A stretch of 64,000 nucleotides of DNA from an uncultured Bacteroidota bacterium. GTDB taxonomy: Bacteria; Bacteroidota; Bacteroidia; Chitinophagales; Chitinophagaceae. Positions 62,196 to 64,000 of the stretch are shown in pieces. Position numbers and translations under genes: made by a program. The notes beneath the pieces are model-generated. The model was not told the origin of the DNA. It was given only the letters and a program-made list of their open reading frames with translations, and ran no database searches. The stretch lies in NCBI GenBank assembly GCA_903824725.1, contig CAIJXU010000060.1, positions 1-64,000 on the forward strand, given 5' to 3'. The stretch's first letter is position 1. Each line of letters opens with the position of its first letter.

Positions 62196-64000
62196 ATGAG
62201 GTTTTTATTATTTATTGCGGCCTTTTTATTCATTACCAATGTCTCCTTTTCACAAGGGGCATTAAGTGGTAAGGATTTATCCAATATTAAGGTAGATGCT
62301 TTAACCGAAGCTGAAATTGGACAAATTCAACAGCAGCTGCAATCGGCAGGTGTTACCATTGACCAAGTGGAGCAACAAGCTATGGCCAAGGGTATGCCGG
62401 CTAATGAGTTTGCAAAATTAAAAGCGAGGTTGGCGAATGTGAAATCAGGTAGTGCTAATAAATCGCCCTTGGTAAAAAAGCAATCAGGTAACCGCAATGA
62501 CAGCAGCTTTAAAAAATCGGATAGTTTGGATTTTTTTAATTTCAAAACCATCAATCCATTGATTTATGGTTCGGAATTATTTAATCAAAATAATACTGGC
62601 TTAAGCGCCAATCAAAATATTGCAACTCCTTTAAATTATGAAATTGGTCCCAACGATGTTTTAAAAGTAGTCGTGTATGGGGTGCAAGAATATTCGGAGG
62701 AAATTACGGTATCCAATGAAGGTCGTATTCAAGTGCAAAATGTAGGACCTATTAAAGTTGCAGGCTTAACTATTGAAGCAGCGATTGAAAAAATAAAACA
62801 ACAAATGGCACGTTCGGCTTATCCAAGTATTGCTAGTGGTGAATCCAAATTAGCATTAACCTTAGGAGATATTCGAACCATTCATGTGACAGTAATTGGT
62901 GCCAATAAAAGTGGGGTGTACAATGTATCCTCCTTATCCAATGTAATTAGTGTGTTAACCGAGGCAGGTGGCCCAAGTGAAATTGGAAGTTATCGTCAAA
63001 TTGAATTAATCAGAAACAATAAACCGTTTAAAAAAATTGACTTGTATCAATTTATGCAAAACGGGGATCAATCACAAAATATAGGCTTAAAGGACAATGA
63101 TGTGGTGCGTGTGCCTCCTTATAAAAGCCGAATCGAAATTAAGGGACAGGTAAAACGCCCAGGGATATTTGAAATTATTGGGAACGAAAATTTTAATCAA
63201 TTTTTACAGTATGCAAGTGGATTTGATGATACGGCTTATAGTGCATGGGTAAAAATTATACAAAAAAATGGCAAGGAAAAAATGGTAAAGGATTTAGCGA
63301 AAATTGATTTTGCTAAATACCAACCTAATGGTGGCGATGAAATTTTTGTATCTAAAATATTAGATCGTTATGAAAATAGGGTAAAGTTATCGGGTGCTAT
63401 TTTTAGACCCGATTTATATGAATTAACACAAGGCATGCGTGTATCAGATTTAGTAGAACGTGCCGATGGATTAAAAGAGGATGCCTATATAGGCCGCGCA
63501 CAATTAATTAGGTTAAAGCCTAATTTATTAAAGGAGCTGATTACAATTAATTTAAGTAAGGCCTTACAAAAGGATGCGAAGGAAAATATTTTATTACAAA
63601 GAGAGGATGAACTTTATATTAGTTCTATTTTAGAAATGCGTGATTCCTTGGCCGTGGATTTAATGGGGGAAGTAAAAACCCCCGGTAAGTTTAATTATAT
63701 TGATAGTATGACGGTGAAGGATTTGATATTATTAGCGGGCGGCTTTACTTATGCAGCTAATAAAAAAGTGGAGGTGGCCAGACAATTAAAATTTGGCGAC
63801 AAGGTGACCAATAATAAAGTAGCTACTATTTTACAAACCGAAATTAATGGTGATTTAAGTTTTAATAATGGGCATGAAAATTTTATTTTACAACCCTTGG
63901 ATGTAGTGACCATTACCAAACAAACGGGGTATACTGCACCTGCTATTGTAAAAATAACAGGGCAGGTACAAAATACTGGCAATTTTGCATTAGCTACAAG
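62196..64000 (+). CDS. second SLBB-domain polysaccharide export protein (cut by window end)
   Basis: An open frame from the ATG at 62196 to the last base, 601 codons with no stop. It encodes another Wza-like exporter, paralogous to the one at 59448-61910. Order: signal peptide (about residues 1-20, FIAAFLFITNVSFSQ), a helical region (about 34-80: LTEAEIGQIQQQLQSAGVTI, then PANEFAKLKARLANVKS), the export domain (about 150-245: YEIGPNDVLKVVVYGVQEYS; LGDIRTIHVTVIGANKSGVY), and SLBB-type repeats (IEIKGQVKRPGIFEI; VDLMGEVKTPGKFNYI; VKITGQVQNTGNFAL). It is transcribed away from the minus-strand operon; genes beyond the window may belong with it. The C-terminal part is unseen. Confidence 0.88.
   Translation, partial: MRFLLFIAAFLFITNVSFSQGALSGKDLSNIKVDALTEAEIGQIQQQLQSAGVTIDQVEQQAMAKGMPANEFAKLKARLANVKSGSANKSPLVKKQSGNRNDSSFKKSDSLDFFNFKTINPLIYGSELFNQNNTGLSANQNIATPLNYEIGPNDVLKVVVYGVQEYSEEITVSNEGRIQVQNVGPIKVAGLTIEAAIEKIKQQMARSAYPSIASGESKLALTLGDIRTIHVTVIGANKSGVYNVSSLSNVISVLTEAGGPSEIGSYRQIELIRNNKPFKKIDLYQFMQNGDQSQNIGLKDNDVVRVPPYKSRIEIKGQVKRPGIFEIIGNENFNQFLQYASGFDDTAYSAWVKIIQKNGKEKMVKDLAKIDFAKYQPNGGDEIFVSKILDRYENRVKLSGAIFRPDLYELTQGMRVSDLVERADGLKEDAYIGRAQLIRLKPNLLKELITINLSKALQKDAKENILLQREDELYISSILEMRDSLAVDLMGEVKTPGKFNYIDSMTVKDLILLAGGFTYAANKKVEVARQLKFGDKVTNNKVATILQTEINGDLSFNNGHENFILQPLDVVTITKQTGYTAPAIVKITGQVQNTGNFALAT

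Noticed and set aside
1-64000. CRISPR arrays, insertion sequences, prophage genes, tRNA and rRNA genes
   Set aside because: No regularly spaced repeats, transposase or phage-type products, or RNA gene signatures were noticed by eye; a computed scan for tRNAs and repeats would be needed to exclude small cases.

Overview
The window is a 64 kb piece of an AT-rich genome of the phylum Bacteroidota, probably a member of the Chitinophagaceae or a close relative. The signs are almost exclusive use of TAA stops, no clear Shine-Dalgarno sequences, several promoter-like TTTG / TAnnTTTG pairs (the Bacteroidota sigma-factor consensus), a TonB receptor with an N-terminal carboxypeptidase-regulatory-like domain, SLBB exporters and Wzi-like barrels of Bacteroidota type, and the order rplM-rpsI-rpsB-tsf-pyrH. 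The genus is an inference; no rRNA or tRNA gene is present to fix it.

Layout. (1) 1-3408: translation genes rplM (cut by the window start), rpsI, rpsB, tsf, then pyrH behind a strong terminator. (2) 3481-10038: a lone TolC-type outer membrane protein, a class I/II aminotransferase, and a galactose module (galK, an exported galM, a vSGLT-like sodium/sugar symporter) closed by a bidirectional terminator. (3) 10114-16909, minus strand: a TetR-controlled tripartite efflux operon (tetR, outer membrane factor, membrane fusion lipoprotein, RND pump). A palindrome lies inside a recognisable promoter in front of tetR, and the RND pump carries extra membrane segments. (4) 17034-23456: a DUF502 membrane protein, serC, a DUF1015 protein, a long-chain acyl-CoA synthetase, and a large unrecognised helical protein on the minus strand. 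(5) 23705-39391: twelve consecutive plus-strand genes, leuACDB-ilvDBNCA-thrABC, which together cover the committed steps of leucine, valine, isoleucine and threonine synthesis, apart from asd and the branched-chain transaminase. LeuA lacks the usual C-terminal regulatory domain.

(6) 39405-43316: an accessory stretch with a nitroreductase, an exported phosphodiesterase-like enzyme, a 42-bp perfect palindromic terminator, a small membrane protein, a lipoprotein ending in an eight-cysteine domain, a 51-residue two-helix microprotein directly behind it, and a small exported His/Cys protein. The cysteine-rich lipoprotein plus microprotein pair is the best candidate here for something undescribed. 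(7) 43424-45790: a TonB-dependent receptor, followed by a 120-bp GC-rich orphan reading-frame fragment. (8) 46007-64000: a polysaccharide locus. A plus-strand pair (initiating sugar-phosphate transferase and Wzi-like barrel) converges on a ten-gene, tightly overlapping minus-strand operon (Wza, Wzz, three glycosyltransferases, Wzx flippase, two tandem Wzi-like barrels, Wzy-like polymerase/ligase, WecG-type glycosyltransferase). A second Wza-like SLBB exporter diverges from that operon and runs off the window end.

How the parts fit: the polysaccharide locus holds the main parts of a Wzx/Wzy-dependent pathway (initiation, elongation, flipping, polymerisation, length control, export, surface assembly), although no Wzc-type tyrosine kinase domain and no sugar-nucleotide synthesis genes are seen. 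No CRISPR array, insertion sequence, prophage, tRNA or rRNA was found. No stretch longer than about 300 bases lacks a gene; the longest gaps are 61911-62195, 41743-42019 and 23457-23704.
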